Positions 22,013 to 33,443 are shown, counted from the stretch's first letter. The stretch is 64,000 nt of DNA from Heliocidaris erythrogramma (GCA_025617745.1 CM046863.1:56929829-56993828); one strand, 5' to 3'. The notes: generated by a model not told the origin, from the letters alone. Translations and numbers: made by a program.

Positions 22013-22275
22013 TATAAAACAAAATTTTCAATGAATCAAGTAGCAGGTCTTGTCATCATGTTCAATGTGAAAATTTTGGTATCACCCATTTAATAAGGGA
22101 CACAAATCTTCTGGATCTAGATTGGAATCAAGTAAACAGAAAATTTGGTAGAAAGACAACACCACTTTTTGTATCAGCTACCAAATTTTGGTAACAGCTA
22201 TTATGATAGTGGTCACATTCACAGCCAACGAGCAGATTCTAATCGCTGACGGCGTTTGTTAATCTAATTGCTATA

Positions 22276-23644
22276 TATTTTGTATTGGTTAGTTACATTT
22301 CCTTCTTTAGTTGAAAGATGTCATCTTCATTATTTCTGTTTCCATGGCAACAGATTTTTTTTAATAAATCAAATTCCAAACTCTATTCCAAACTAAACTT
22401 TTGAATTATAATCAAACAGGCGGTAACAATTATTAGATATTTACCAGTATTTCATGTTGAAAACAAATATAGTTCTGTATTTCATCAGAAATGCAATAAA
22501 TTTATTTGTTACCATGGTAACAGCCTCCACACTTAGTGGTCTCCTCCATCATCCCTTTACTTAAACAAATTTTGATAAGTGAGTGACCTGTAAAAGAGAA
22601 GATAATCATGTACAATACAAATGTATTAATATTTACTTTTTTTCGGTAGCATCGTGGGTTTTTTTTTTGTTGCTCAAATGTGGGTTTTTTCTTACTGTTT
22701 CCATAGCAACAGCCATTTTCAAACATGATGGACACCTTTTGTAACTCTTATTTGAGTTTTTATCAAGTGAGAAACTTTTGATACATTATTATAAAATGTT
22801 ACAATGTGTTTCTGTCCTTTCTTAATCACGAATACATGACATTTTCTTAAATTCTACTGTTTTTGATCCGTTGCCATGGTAATAGCCCTTGCGGCCACGC
22901 CCACCTCTTATTTTAGGGCAAAGAAGCATATTCTGATAGTTAATGGTCCCATCTAAAAGCAAAAAAAAAATCATTTAAGATTATTTCTAAGGGGGTGGAG
23001 ACAGTTCAGTTTTTGGCCCATAGACTATACTGATAAACATGGGATAATTGCCTTATGTACATATACACTCTAGATGTGCCTTCAAATAGTGTTTTTCAGT
23101 CAAAATGCGCATCCAGTAAAAACACATCGTTCCATTTGGGATAACATAAAATGAGTTATCTATCACCGTATCGGATAATTTCTTTTCTGTGTGTGACATG
23201 ACAATATACATGATATGTTTAATCAAGAAAAAGTGTTTAAAATGACAAATTTACGTTGGGTAAAAAACTTTGAAATATTGGTAATTTTCACAACCTATTA
23301 TTTTGAGTAAATCACAGTTTTATGTTTCATTACGCCATACATGTGTGTCTAATATCCAACTTTCAATTATATATTAATAGGATTTATAACTTGAAACTCA
23401 AAATAAATCTGATATCACTTGAAAAGTCTTAAACAGGTACTACATATTAGGTCAAAAAATTAAAAATCGTGATTTTTGACATTCTTTCAAAATTTGAACC
23501 AAAAATGGCATTTTTAGGCAAAAATTCGCGTGGCATCCGCCCGTAGGTTATTCGTCAGTATTTTTGCAAGACTTTAAGCATAAACGCAGAGCATTACCCA
23601 AAAATGCCGTCCAAAGTAAAAAAAATCTTCTTGGCTGGTCTACT
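22276..23644 (-). repeat. Right terminal inverted repeat of the 9.4-kb element
   Basis: Reverse complement of 14252-15602, with short indels. The small ORF around 22502-22735 has no counterpart frame in the left copy and is not considered coding. Confidence 0.88.
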
Positions 23645-23654
23645 ATAATGCATT

Positions 23655-24222
23655 GAAGCAGTAAAAGCAAATTTGACACTTTAGGGTGTTATTAACACAG
23701 AGTTTTAAACTAGGATCAGTTTTCAAATTTTACTTGAATGCTCTTTTAAATTAATGCTTTTGGATATTCAGTTACATGTTCACTTTCGGTTTGGATCATA
23801 TTGGCGTTGTAACTAGAATGAGGAATTATTCATCGTGACGTATTAGTATTTACCTTACATGTATTGTAGCCTACAGTTTTGGTTAAGCCCTCAAAAACTT
23901 TTTGTAACATTTCTTTGATTTTATATGATAAACAACAAGGTACTAATAAAACTTTTCCTACTCAAGTTAAACATTAAACAAGTGAGAGGTGAAGAATAAT
24001 TTAGATACCGGGACAGTACTCAGACAACGGCCAGTTGTACTACAACGTGTACACAAGTGTAAAAACATATTACTGTGTACATGGTGTATGCTACACATGT
24101 CACACACGCTATATCTATGCGGAACACCGAGGTTGTTGTACGGGAAGCCGTCGGGGTGGAAAGGTCCTAATTTTGGGCACTTAGTGTATAGCTGTTATCT
24201 AGCGTTTCTCACGGACATACTC
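23655..24222 (+). repeat. Dispersed duplicate A (copy of 33444-33995)
   Basis: Direct copy of 33444-33995: shared GTTTAAACTAGGATC, TTGGCGTTGTAACTA, ATTTAGATACCGGGACA, TTGTACTACAACGTGTACAC and GCTGTTATCTAGCGTTTCTC-like segments. No reading frame is conserved between copies, so probably non-coding. Confidence 0.85.
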
Positions 24223-24793
24223 TAATATTCACCAGAAATCATGAAATGACACAAGATATCATACATATATCTATTTATACAAGGAGAACAGCATGAGACT
24301 ATAATTATACACGTTCCTTTCCAATTTCATTTTTGCTACCAAAAAACGTTCATTGCACTCATCAACAAAAGGGTGGGATTTTTTTTTTGAATGCTCATTA
24401 ACCAAGGGTGACTTTACAACAACCAACAAAATTTTAACATAATCGATGGGTAAAAAAGATATTGATTTTAAAATGACAGGGATTAATAAATGTAAACCAC
24501 ATCCATGTGAGCGTTAAATGATAAAAGTTTGGCATTACATAAATGATCTAAAACTACTTTTTTTCAAATTCTATTTACAGACATGCCAATAAATAAAACA
24601 TGTTCAATTCAATGTCCTGGTTAGAGTATTTACAAGAACGATAAGAGACAAATAACTTCTGTCATAATTCTCAAGGCTGGGTCATATATGACACGGTAAA
24701 CACGGTAAACCACAACAAGATGAAAACGGTTTCACAAATAACAAAAAACAACAACAACATAATTAAGAGCCCGAAAAGCACGATACACACAAG
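24223..24793. other. No feature recognised
   Basis: AT-rich, nothing supported. Confidence 0.5.
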
Positions 24794-25660
24794 CACTGGC
24801 GTAGACAGGGGGCAGGGGGCAGGGGGCCGTCCCCCCTCCCCTATTCAGCCACCCAAAAAAAGCGAGAGCGAAAAAGCTGAGGGGAAACGAGAGAAAAAGG
24901 CCTAAAAGGCTCTACAAGCCTTTATCTTTCTCTCAAAATTTCCTAAATCGTCAAAGCGGGAAGGGGGAAATAACTCTCCTCTCCGTGTACCCACTCCTGT
25001 TACATACCGTGAAATGTTGCATCCAGATTTGAAAAGCAGTCCGGGCGTCGAACTATAACTTTCTGCCCTAAAAAAAAAATGTTTGCTACGAGCCGTTTAT
25101 CTTTCTCTTATATTTGCTAAAACGTCAGAGCTTTCGCGCTACGGGCGGGAAGGGGGAACTCCACCTCCCTGCACCCACTCCTCTTACATACAGTGCAATA
25201 TTGCGTCCAAGTAATTGAAAAGCAGTCGGGGCGTCGAACTATAACTTTCCGCCTAAAAATTGTTTGCTACAAGCCATTATCTTTCTCTCAAATTTGCTAA
25301 ACTTCAGAGCATTCGCGCTTCACGCGGGAATGGAGAAACTTCCCCTCCCTGCACCCTTCCCCTCGGGAGCACGCTTTGCGTGCTCATCACCAATTTCGCA
25401 CTCTTCGCGTGCTCACAACTGCCCGCACCCCTTCCCCTAAAATAACATAACGGCTACGAGCCGTTTATCTTTCTCTCAGATTTGCTATAAAACGTCAGAG
25501 CTTCCCCTCCCTGCACCCTTCCCCTGGGGAGCACGCTTTGCGTTCTCATCACCAATTTCGCACTCTTCGCGTGCTCACAACCGCCTCCCCTGAAATAAAA
25601 TCCTGGCTATGCGGTTGGATCCTTCGCGTCTGACCCCCTTATTGAAAAGTCCTGGCTACG
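24794..25660. repeat. Tandem repeat, 173-186 bp period, 4 copies, with CACTGGCGTAG head
   Basis: Begins CACTGGCGTAGACAGG followed by G- and C-runs. Then units start CTACAAGCCTTTATC (24913), CTACGAGCCGTTTATC (25086), CTACAAGCCATTATC (25266) and CTACGAGCCGTTTATC (25452). Shared pieces are TTTATCTTTCTCTCA, GTCAGAGC, CTCCCTGCACCC and GGCGTCGAACTATAACTTTC. Copies 3 and 4 carry an extra GCACGCTTTGCGT / CACTCTTCGCGTGCTCACAA segment. It ends with a CTGGCTACGC-type sequence near 25645. Confidence 0.88.
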
Positions 25661-26640
25661 CCTGTGCAATCAATGCGTCATTCACCTGACGTACGTAGCG
25701 TAGGATGGCGTCAGTGACTGTTACTGTCATTTACGCGTCTTGAAGGAGTGATATCGTTAAAAAAGGTATTCGTAACATGAACAGTGTAAATGATGCTTTT
25801 AGTAACTGGCATATGAGTTAATTTCATTTATAGGGCCCTTTAGCGCAGGTAATGACGCAATCGAAATGTCGTCTCGTGTGAACCGAGCATCTGTGTGTTT
25901 CAAGAACCAGAAATGTGAGGGCACTACACTACACGCCATTTTCTTTGCGGGTTCAGTTCTACCGTGACATAATTATAGGAACGAGGATTCATAACAGCAT
26001 CAAAACATAAATTCTCTTGAAATAAACAATATTTCTCTAAAAGCTGTTTACACCTATATCACAAGTGATGCAAGAACGTAACACATTATAAAGATTGTTA
26101 TCATATAATAAGCACTGTACAAAACAGAGTATCATTACTGAATAACATCATTATTGCAACATTCTTCGTGGCTTTCAAACCAAGAATCTAAAAATTATCA
26201 TAGTGTCTTGGCATAGACCTGAAGTTTCATAATGTTAAATGTTCCTATGGAGTGTCCTCATCGGATTTTTAGAAGGAGAGTATTTCCGAGAGATGGAGCT
26301 GCTGTTTCCTAGACTAGACATAGTGGTTTGTACTGTTCATTGTTTGCTTTTAGAAGAGCTCAAATTTATTCCTGTGACATAATTCTAAGACAAGATTTTG
26401 CAAATAATTTGGAGCAAGACCATTAACTTCCTTCCTGTGTGGAGTAAGATTTTAAATTCTATTATTTTGCTTGCTGGTAGCCGGTGAAGGTTTTTGAGAC
26501 TTGGAGTAGTGTGGGGAAACTTAGTTGTTTTACTGAGGACATGAGCATTGTTCTATGATAATACAGTTGTGCATAACATATTTCATAGTCCAGAATTTGG
26601 CCGATTTAATGTTAACAGAATTATAATCTCCAATTACGCG
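25661..26640. other. No feature recognised
   Basis: AT-rich, no supported ORF or repeat. Confidence 0.5.
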
Positions 26641-26792
26641 ATCTCCCCCTGCCTACTGCAAGCCGAAGGTGGCGTGTTCCCAAATTCGTAACGGAAAGGA
26701 CAAAATCGATTCTTTCCTCGCATCAATATTCATCACCCCGACGTAGAAATTTGGGAACACGCCACCTTCGGCTAGCGATATGTAGGGGGAGA
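26641..26792. mobile_element. Short foldback element, hairpin arms about 50 bp
   Basis: ATCTCCCCCT ... AGCCGAAGGTGGCGTGTTCC on the left pairs with GGAACACGCCACCTTCGGCT ... AGGGGGAGAT on the right. The innermost 26 bp of the arms are identical. Loop about 50 bp. Non-coding. Confidence 0.88.
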
Positions 26793-27183
26793 TGGCGTTA
26801 TAGACCGCTTCGGCAATCATATGTATGCACATTTTATGCATAATTTTCAAACAAAGGTTATTCTTGAAAATCTGAAAGCTTGCCGGACATAGCTACAAAT
26901 AATGTATGCAAACTGGATTCGAAGCATTGAGGCTCATTTATAAAATCAGGTTCATGGAATAGATCGTCACTTGGTCCTCAGAGAATATAATATGTGCATA
27001 AATGAATGTGTATACATTAGAGAAGCGGTCTATTGGATCTTTCATATTATAACAGAATAAGAAGAGATGGTGGTGTATTTTGGATACTCTTGTCATTGAT
27101 TGTGGAACCTGTATAGAAAGGCCACTTGTCTACAGTCCATACTTTTTTCTGTTTCCAGTGCGTGGCTTCTATGAACACTTTAA
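26793..27183. other. No feature recognised
   Basis: AT-rich spacer between two foldback elements. Confidence 0.45.
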
Positions 27184-27855
27184 AGGACCTATGGAATGCA
27201 AGTACATGTTGATCTTTGATGAATATGTGTATTTTTCTGTACATCACAAAATTTACAACCATTTGATCTGAATATGTGTCATATATTTTGTAATATGTTT
27301 TGTAATTATTTCATTTTGCCTGCTAAGCCCCGCCCCTAATACATCCTTTTGAGTCAGATTTTTCACATGCCATCATCAGTCAATCATCAGTCACCTAAAA
27401 CAAGCCATACAAAAGACACTGGTATGTAAAGTATCTCTCAGTTTTGTACTTCCTCACCTTAGCATCGTGTGTTTTCATACAACAGAGTTTCATTACCTTT
27501 CTTTCCCTGTGATGTGGAGCATTTCTGACATAGCATCTGCTATTGTGATTAAGAGTTTATTAGTTGGTATTGTATTAAAACATGCGATGATATTGTGAGC
27601 AGGTGCTAAACTGAGGTACGTACCAGTGTCTATTGTTTGGCTTGCGTTAGGTGACTGATGATTGACTGATGTCATGTGAAGAATCAGACTCAAAAGGATT
27701 TGTTTATGGGCGGGGCTTAGCAGGTAAAATAAACTAATTACAAAAAATATGTTAATATATATGGCACATATTCAGATCAAATGGTTGTAAATTTTGTGAT
27801 GTACAGAATAATACACATCATCAAAGATTAACATGTACTTGCATTCCATAGGTCA
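27184..27855. mobile_element. Foldback MITE, about 670 bp with about 260-bp arms
   Basis: The left arm (27184-27447) starts GGACCTATGGAATGCAAGTA. The right arm (27605-27855) ends TACTTGCATTCCATAGGTC. Paired landmarks include ATTTACAACCATTTGATC / GATCAAATGGTTGTAAAT and GCTAAGCCCCGCCC / GGGCGGGGCTTAGC. The loop has no ORF of note. The left flank is TTTAAA, but no matching target duplication is clear on the right. Confidence 0.85.
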
Positions 27856-28560
27856 AACTATTTCTGTAATACGTACATTCCAGTGTGCATGTTCCCCTCA
27901 CGACAAACTACTGACTTGTTCCGTATAATTGAGCTTCAAGTTTCAAATTGCAGATTTCATACACAAGGCGTTGTAAGATCAGAACAAAAATATGCTTGAC
28001 TGACAATCAAACACCTTTTAATCTGCATTCTGGCTATTGAAATACAATAACTTGACACTGTTGAATGCAACAGTTCTTTCAACATGTACAAAAAAAGGTT
28101 CATTAAACCTTACTTTTGATCACTTCACGCACAAAAGTGATATAACTGTTCCTTTTAATCATTATCTGACTAAAGGTGCATGTATAGCTCCATTTTTAAG
28201 GGACATAATCATGCCCGTCAGATGGGGGGGGGGGGGGGGGGGTGCGGCTCTTTATTTCTTTTTAAAAAAATATATTTCCAAATGCCAGGGAAAATGTAAC
28301 AATACCATTTTAGTCTCTGTGTTGTTGTTTTTTCTTCTCTTTTAAGTATCCCTTGCCTTCTCTTTAACTTACTTCGGTAGTTTTCCCTGTCTTCCTTTCT
28401 CTATTACTGTCGGTTTTTTTTGCTCTCTCTTTCTGTCCTCTTTTCTTACTTCCATTTTTATCTTTTCTTATCTAATATCCTTTATTTTACGTTCTCCTAC
28501 CTCTCTTGTGGTATACAATTATAATTATTATCAATTTCCTTCCAATACTCCCCATTCCTA
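27856..28560. other. Poly-G run and pyrimidine-rich stretch, no gene
   Basis: A poly-G run at about 28225-28242 and a CT-rich stretch at about 28315-28500. The ORF at 28037-28345 spans the G run and is not supported. Confidence 0.5.
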
Positions 28561-28738
28561 TCAATTCTTCTAGTATTGTAATATCTTTGTTGTATGTCAT
28601 TTTAATGCAATTAATAATTTACTTTGCCCTTCGTGGCCTTTATAAGCATTGTCCTGGGCTCTCTTGACATTTCTTTGTACTATATTCCTTTGTTGTAAAC
28701 TTTTTAAATGTCCAATAAAGTTATGATTAAAAAAAAAC
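28560..28738 (+). mobile_element. Possible LINE or processed-transcript 3' end
   Basis: Ends with a polyadenylation signal in TCCAATAAAGTTATG followed by A9 (about 28730-28738). A T-rich 3'-UTR-like region precedes it. Consistent with a 5'-truncated retrotransposed copy; no coding remnant seen. Confidence 0.45.
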
Positions 28739-29883
28739 GGACTTTAAGTTATGATTCGTCTCAAAAGTTGAGTTTAGTACATGTGTAGGGGTATACGAAT
28801 TTCAAATCAATAAACAATACGAATATGAAAAAGCAGTTGCGATATACAACTGTGGGTTTGTGGGTTGAATAGGGGCATAAGGAATGTATATGTATTTCCT
28901 ACATTTATCATGGATAAAAATGTGAAGATCTGTCATTATCATACCATTAAAGAAGCTAAATCGCATGATTTATTTTCTTTTGTGTATCGATATGTGCCAT
29001 ATGTTGTTTCTTCTGGATTTGTTTCAAATAATTTTCTTCATAATACGTTTAAAACAACCAGACAGCTATTTAGTAATTATTTTCTCTATTCCTATTATTA
29101 TGTTTTTATACATTAGGTAGTATTAAACATAATCTGGAGTAAAAACAGAGTATTTGCATATGAGAAAATAAACACAACTGCAAATAAACTGAGAGTACTG
29201 ACAGTAACAATAGCATATCGGAAGTAACAACGGTTTCTGACATGACTTTTTGATAGAAATGCCTAGCATGTATACAATCAACATCAATACCTGTCCTGCA
29301 TAGGATTCATTTTCGCCACTTCGCATTAATTATATGCAGTCCCACACCATGTATTTATGTGTTTGTACTTTTCAGCATCATGAATTGTTTTGCACTTTTA
29401 TTATTAGGGATCATTTTTAAGCGAGTTCAATTTTGACTAGTGGTTTTAAAGCAGTTTCTGTCCATATTGTGTAACTCTGCAACTACTCCAGATTACCTTT
29501 AAACACATACCTATTAGTAAAATAATTATGCTGACACACCCTGTAATTTTTGTATAACAAAATTCTCAGTAGTTATATATCACAATATGTCGCGTTTTAG
29601 AGGAAAGTTACTCCCTACTGTTGTTATCATCAAAAATATTACAAATATAAGCACTATATTTTCAATGATTCAGGTCGCAATTAAAACCAATCAAGAATAA
29701 AATGAAATCAGTAAAAAAAAAAATGAAATCATGTTTCTCGATAACTATTCTCGATAAATTGCACAAATGTTTCTGTAATAATTGAGTTACGTTAGAATAT
29801 CTGCACAATGCCCATTTTCCCCTTAAGATAAGAAGAACATGCAAACAAAAAAAGATACGTAAGAAGCATAATAAACGGCCGAC
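28739..29883. other. No feature recognised
   Basis: AT-rich; ORFs of 67-88 codons on both strands lack splice or homology support. Confidence 0.45.
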
Positions 29884-29925
29884 ACTGTCCCTATTCACCC
29901 CGACGTTGGGGTGAATAGGAACAGT
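29884..29925. repeat. Short hairpin, 18-bp arms, 6-nt loop
   Basis: ACTGTCCCTATTCACCCC, loop GACGTT, GGGGTGAATAGGAACAGT. One mismatch. Isolated, function unknown. Confidence 0.9.
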
Positions 29926-30055
29926 CACAGTTTCATTTAAAAAATAAATATTATATCCAAGATGGTTTCAACATATTTTTGCTGCATGTCACTGTCAGTG
30001 TAAAAGTTATCATGACATACCCAAACATACACGTGCTGCTGAAGGTCGCATCAAT

Positions 30056-30314
30056 ATGAACATGGCAAACAAAGAAGCGGACAAAATATACAGCTCCTCA
30101 TTGTACCTTCCACAATTGCTCTGGTAGACAAAAGAACATCCCTTCATTGCTATTATGTAAAAATATGTAGAACAGGTGTCACATGCATATTCACCTGTTC
30201 TACTTATTTCACATAATAGTAATGAAGGGATGTTCTATTGTCTACCAGAGCAGTTGTGGTGGGTAGAATGAGGAGCTGAATATTTTGTCCGCTCTCTTTG
30301 TCATCCTGTTCATA
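30056..30314. mobile_element. Near-perfect foldback, 123-bp arms, 13-nt loop
   Basis: Arms 30056-30178 and 30192-30314. Inner 110 bp pair with few mismatches: GCTCTGGTAGACAA, GAACATCCCTTCATTGCTAT and AGAACAGGTG on the left against their complements on the right. Loop TCACATGCATATT. Such short-loop foldbacks are typical of MITEs that can produce hairpin RNA. Confidence 0.9.
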
Positions 30315-31270
30315 GTGCATGTACCCTTAACGTGACGAGCGCCGAGAGTGAACGATCCGCAAGTGTGTTGAGGCGCCTGCACCACTATACCCGAACAACA
30401 ATGGGGTACAACAGGCTGTCGTCCCTTGTTTTGCTCCACATCCATTATATGACTAATGTCACAACCTGGATCAGGCGGTTACCAGATTCAGCGTAATACA
30501 TCCAAGGAAGATGGAAGTAGAAAACATGATCTATGATTAAAGTTAGTTCGCAAGATGATCATTGATATCTATGGCATGTTTTCTGCAGATGCCTCGCTAG
30601 TAACATAAGAAAATTACTATGAAAGTTTTAGATCTACAGTCCTTTTTTATTGTAGAAATAAGAAACAAAATAAGTAACAAGATTTTCATTTTCTATAAGT
30701 ATAACGTAATGTTATGCACACCGAGTGTCAAAAGAAACGTATCACTTCTCCAGAGCGACACACATTAAAACCACAACATTAAAATGCATCATACCTGGGC
30801 TTAGATTAGCTATTAGGCATAATATTCTTTATCAAGCACATCATAAAAGAGGTAATATTCCAAATATCACAGAAACTGCTCGGCTCCTGGGCACGGATTT
30901 CGGTTCAGAAAATAGCTTCTTAGCCCGCCTTTGAAATTGAATAAATAGCTCTTGAATGTTCTGAATAAGCGGCCAGCCTCTCGTGGAATTTTTCGGCAAG
31001 CAGTTGCTGTGATTTTTGAAAAGTGACCTTGCGCGATAATGCGATTTCATCATATCTTCCTCTTTTTATTCGGGCAAAAGCAGCCTTGTAATTTTTTTTG
31101 GATATGCCTTATGAGGAGAACTATAACTTATCTGTGGCTTAATGTGATTAATTTTGATGCAGTGAATTTTAGTGAGCGTCGCTCTGAAAAGGTGATGTTT
31201 CTTTTCTGTGGGTTGTACAGACACTTTCACATGTCAAAAATCTGTGATAATGATTTAGAGATCCACAACG
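30315..31270. other. CpG-richer patch then AT-rich sequence, no supported gene
   Basis: 30330-30430 is CpG-rich and holds a minus-strand ORF beginning MDVEQNKGRQPVV, which overlaps the foldback arm; without splice partners it is not called. The rest is unremarkable. Confidence 0.4.
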
Positions 31271-31274
31271 TAGT

Positions 31275-31640
31275 ACTCATATATTGGGCCGATGCCAAAG
31301 GAAGTAGCGAGGGGATGGAGGGGGGGGGGGGGGGCAAATCAATAATTATTTTAGTTATGAATTATTTTGCTTGTGAATGGAAAGTTCATTCAGGTACATA
31401 ATCATACCACTACCCCGTATGATCACGACAAGTTTCCTTTGAGATTCACGGTTTTATACTCATATAATGGGGCGGTGCCAAAGGACGTGGGTGGGGGGGG
31501 GGGGGGGGGGCTCAAATCAATCATTAGTTTACATATTGATGAATTATTTTGTTTGTGAATGGAAAGTTAATTCAGTCAGGTACATAATCATACAACTACC
31601 CCACATGCGATTAGGATAAGTTTCCTTTGGGTGGGGCTGG
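31275..31640. repeat. Tandem duplication, 183-bp period, with poly-G in each copy
   Basis: ACTCATATATTGGGCCGATGC (31275) and ACTCATATAATGGGGCGGTG (31458) begin the two copies. Each continues with GCCAAAGGA, a G run (31320-31334, 31492-31510), CAAATCAAT, TGAATGGAAAGTT and TCAGGTACATAATCATAC. Confidence 0.9.
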
Positions 31641-32345
31641 GATGTTTAGCCCAAACATTTATGTATACATTGCACAAAAGTCAGGTGGTTTGCCCACTAT
31701 ACCTGATTATATCTGCTGGGAAATGACAATAAAAAATTAAAGGGGTCTGAATTTCAAACCGGGCGTAGCATTAGGGCATTTTGCCGCCTTTTAATTAGTC
31801 AATGCTCTGTTGTAACTCCTGCTTATTAATCACAGACATGGCGTCACAGGGGAAATTGCGATTTTTTTAATTTTTTTTTTTTTTTTGGGGGGGGGGGGGG
31901 GGTGTGTTTTGTTTTTTTGCTTGTCTACTCAGCGGCAAAAGGACTTCTGGCAAAAGGACTTCAAAAACTAATGCTAAAATGCACCAGAGAGCATAAAAAA
32001 ACGTACAGCTGGACCCCGGCCAAAATGGACGTCGCGCTTCGCGCTCGTGATGTGCTGCTCGCACATAATTTATGTTTCACAAAAATCGCACCCCCTTTTA
32101 ATTTTCAAAAAGCTTCTTACGCTACGGGCATGCCTTAATCAATGTTTTGATATGCGTTTTAAGGCAGAGCCATATTTTTGTGTGCCGTGTACCGTGAAAC
32201 AGCGTTTCAAAGTGATCCATAACCGTGTTTCAAAATGCTGATGTTGGCCTCACAACTGAACTACACACGCCTACTCTGAAATTGACACTGGAGATAGCTA
32301 GTCTCTGTCGAAATTATAGTGATTACTGAAAGTTTGATACAAACA
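31641..32345. other. No gene; T and G homopolymers
   Basis: A T-run followed by a G-run at about 31861-31903. GCAAAAGGACTTC is tandemly doubled near 31935. ORFs here cross the homopolymers and are not supported. Confidence 0.45.
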
Positions 32346-32349
32346 TTTG

Positions 32350-32540
32350 AAAGATCTATTCTGAACTCCGGTGAAACATAAATTCCAGTCTAAGTGTGGT
32401 TTAAACCTTGTCTAAATCTGCCCTTTAAACCGGAGTAGAAAATCATATTCTGAACTCCAGTCTAAGTGTGGTTTAACTTTTCCAGAATGTTAGACTGCAG
32501 ATAGGGGTAGTTTAAGTTCGGTTTAACTCGTTTCCACGCG
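32350..32540. repeat. Short tandem repeat, CCAGTCTAAGTGTGGTTTAA
   Basis: TTCTGAACTCC and CAGTCTAAGTGTGGTTTAA occur twice, about 74-90 bp apart, with diverged further copies (AGTTTAAGTTCGGTTTAA). Confidence 0.7.
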
Positions 32541-32699
32541 CGGTCGCAACGGGATAATCATTGCAAAGGCGAGGAGCGATATTAACAAAGTTTATAAAGT
32601 CTGCTGGTACCAACTGAGAGAGTGGGGTAAACTTACTTATGTAAAGACGATAATCTTCATTTTCCCCCTTTTAAATTGGATCTAGAATCGAAGTAAAAT

Positions 32700-32960
32700 C
32701 TAAAGTTACCGGCAGTATTCATGGCAAGCGTTGTCATTGTCGCAGAACTGACTGTGCGACAGTTCTTTTTGCGCTCGCACGGCTGCTAGCACAGCTCTTT
32801 ACATCCGGACCTGAGCCGGGCCGACTGGCCCAGCCGACGCGACAGAAACCCTCTCACGCAGTGAGCTAGCTGAGCCAGGATAGGGTCTGCTGTACAGCGA
32901 CGTCGGAGCTGGTTGCTGCATGCAGCTGCGGCTTGGCTTGGGAAATTGGGTTCCAAACTT
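32700..32960. promoter_or_regulatory. GC- and CpG-rich island, possible promoter
   Basis: About 260 bp markedly richer in GC and CpG than its surroundings, with GCTAGC, AGCTG repeats and a hairpin AGAACTG...CAGTTCT. No TATA box or transcript evidence; called only on composition. Confidence 0.25.
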
Positions 32961-33284
32961 ACAGCTACAGAAAAGGAGTCAGTTTATAGAAAAAAGAAAT
33001 AGAAGCACATGATGATAGATTATATAATTTTTCTTAAACACAAATAAGTTTCTCAACTTTGTTACTGTAGGCTACTTTTCTACGTAATTGTGTCAGAAAC
33101 TGATCACAATCCAAATGGGAAAATGATTTGTTATTAGAATTATCAGATGCATAGATGATGCAATGTGGAGCTCTCGTTCTACCTTGTTAAATAAATCTTC
33201 AATAGATAATAGATTTAGGCATTTTCAGTTCACATTAATTTTATCTATAGGAAAATTGCTACAAATACTCCTCACTCTATCCTC

Positions 33285-33365
33285 TTCTCTCCTGTCTCAT
33301 TCTCTCTCTTTCTCCTTCTTTAATGTCTCTCTCCCTTCTCTCGCATTCTCTCTCTCTCTCCTAGT
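33285..33365. repeat. CT-rich tract
   Basis: (CT)n with CTTCT interruptions, matching the start of the CT block at 13790-14090 and followed by the same CTTCTTAAA..TCACCT sequence. Confidence 0.85.
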
Positions 33366-33443
33366 GTTTCACCCGCTTTCCCTTATCATTTATCATCTTC
33401 TTAAACTCACCTGGTTTAACATTTACCAGGTTTATAATTTACC

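Larger units (their letters stand above)
14247..23649. mobile_element. 9.4-kb non-autonomous element with 1.36-kb terminal inverted repeats
   Basis: Element proper is 14252-23644, starting AGTAGACCAGCC and ending GGCTGGTCTACT, with candidate 5-bp duplications ATAAT on each side (14247-14251, 23645-23649). Terminal repeats are about 14252-15602 and 22276-23644. Flanking sequence left (13780-14246) and right (23655-24222) corresponds to one continuous stretch at 33285-33995, which reads as an empty site. The interior carries a TTAA foldback MITE, a 135-bp tandem array, a SINE, a hAT-like MITE and a LINE-like tail, but no transposase, integrase or polymerase. Long TIRs with AG..CT ends recall Polintons, but the 5-bp duplication and lack of genes do not confirm that; a giant foldback element is the safer call. 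Confidence 0.72.

Noticed and set aside
14247-23649. Polinton/Maverick element
   Set aside because: Long inverted ends starting AG fit, but none of the expected genes (protein-primed polymerase, retroviral-type integrase, packaging ATPase, capsid proteins) is present, and the candidate duplication is 5 bp, not 6.
30242-30445. Minus-strand ORF starting MDVEQNKGRQPVV, possible first exon
   Set aside because: It overlaps the foldback arm, and no phase-matched downstream exon was found. Kept only as a remark.
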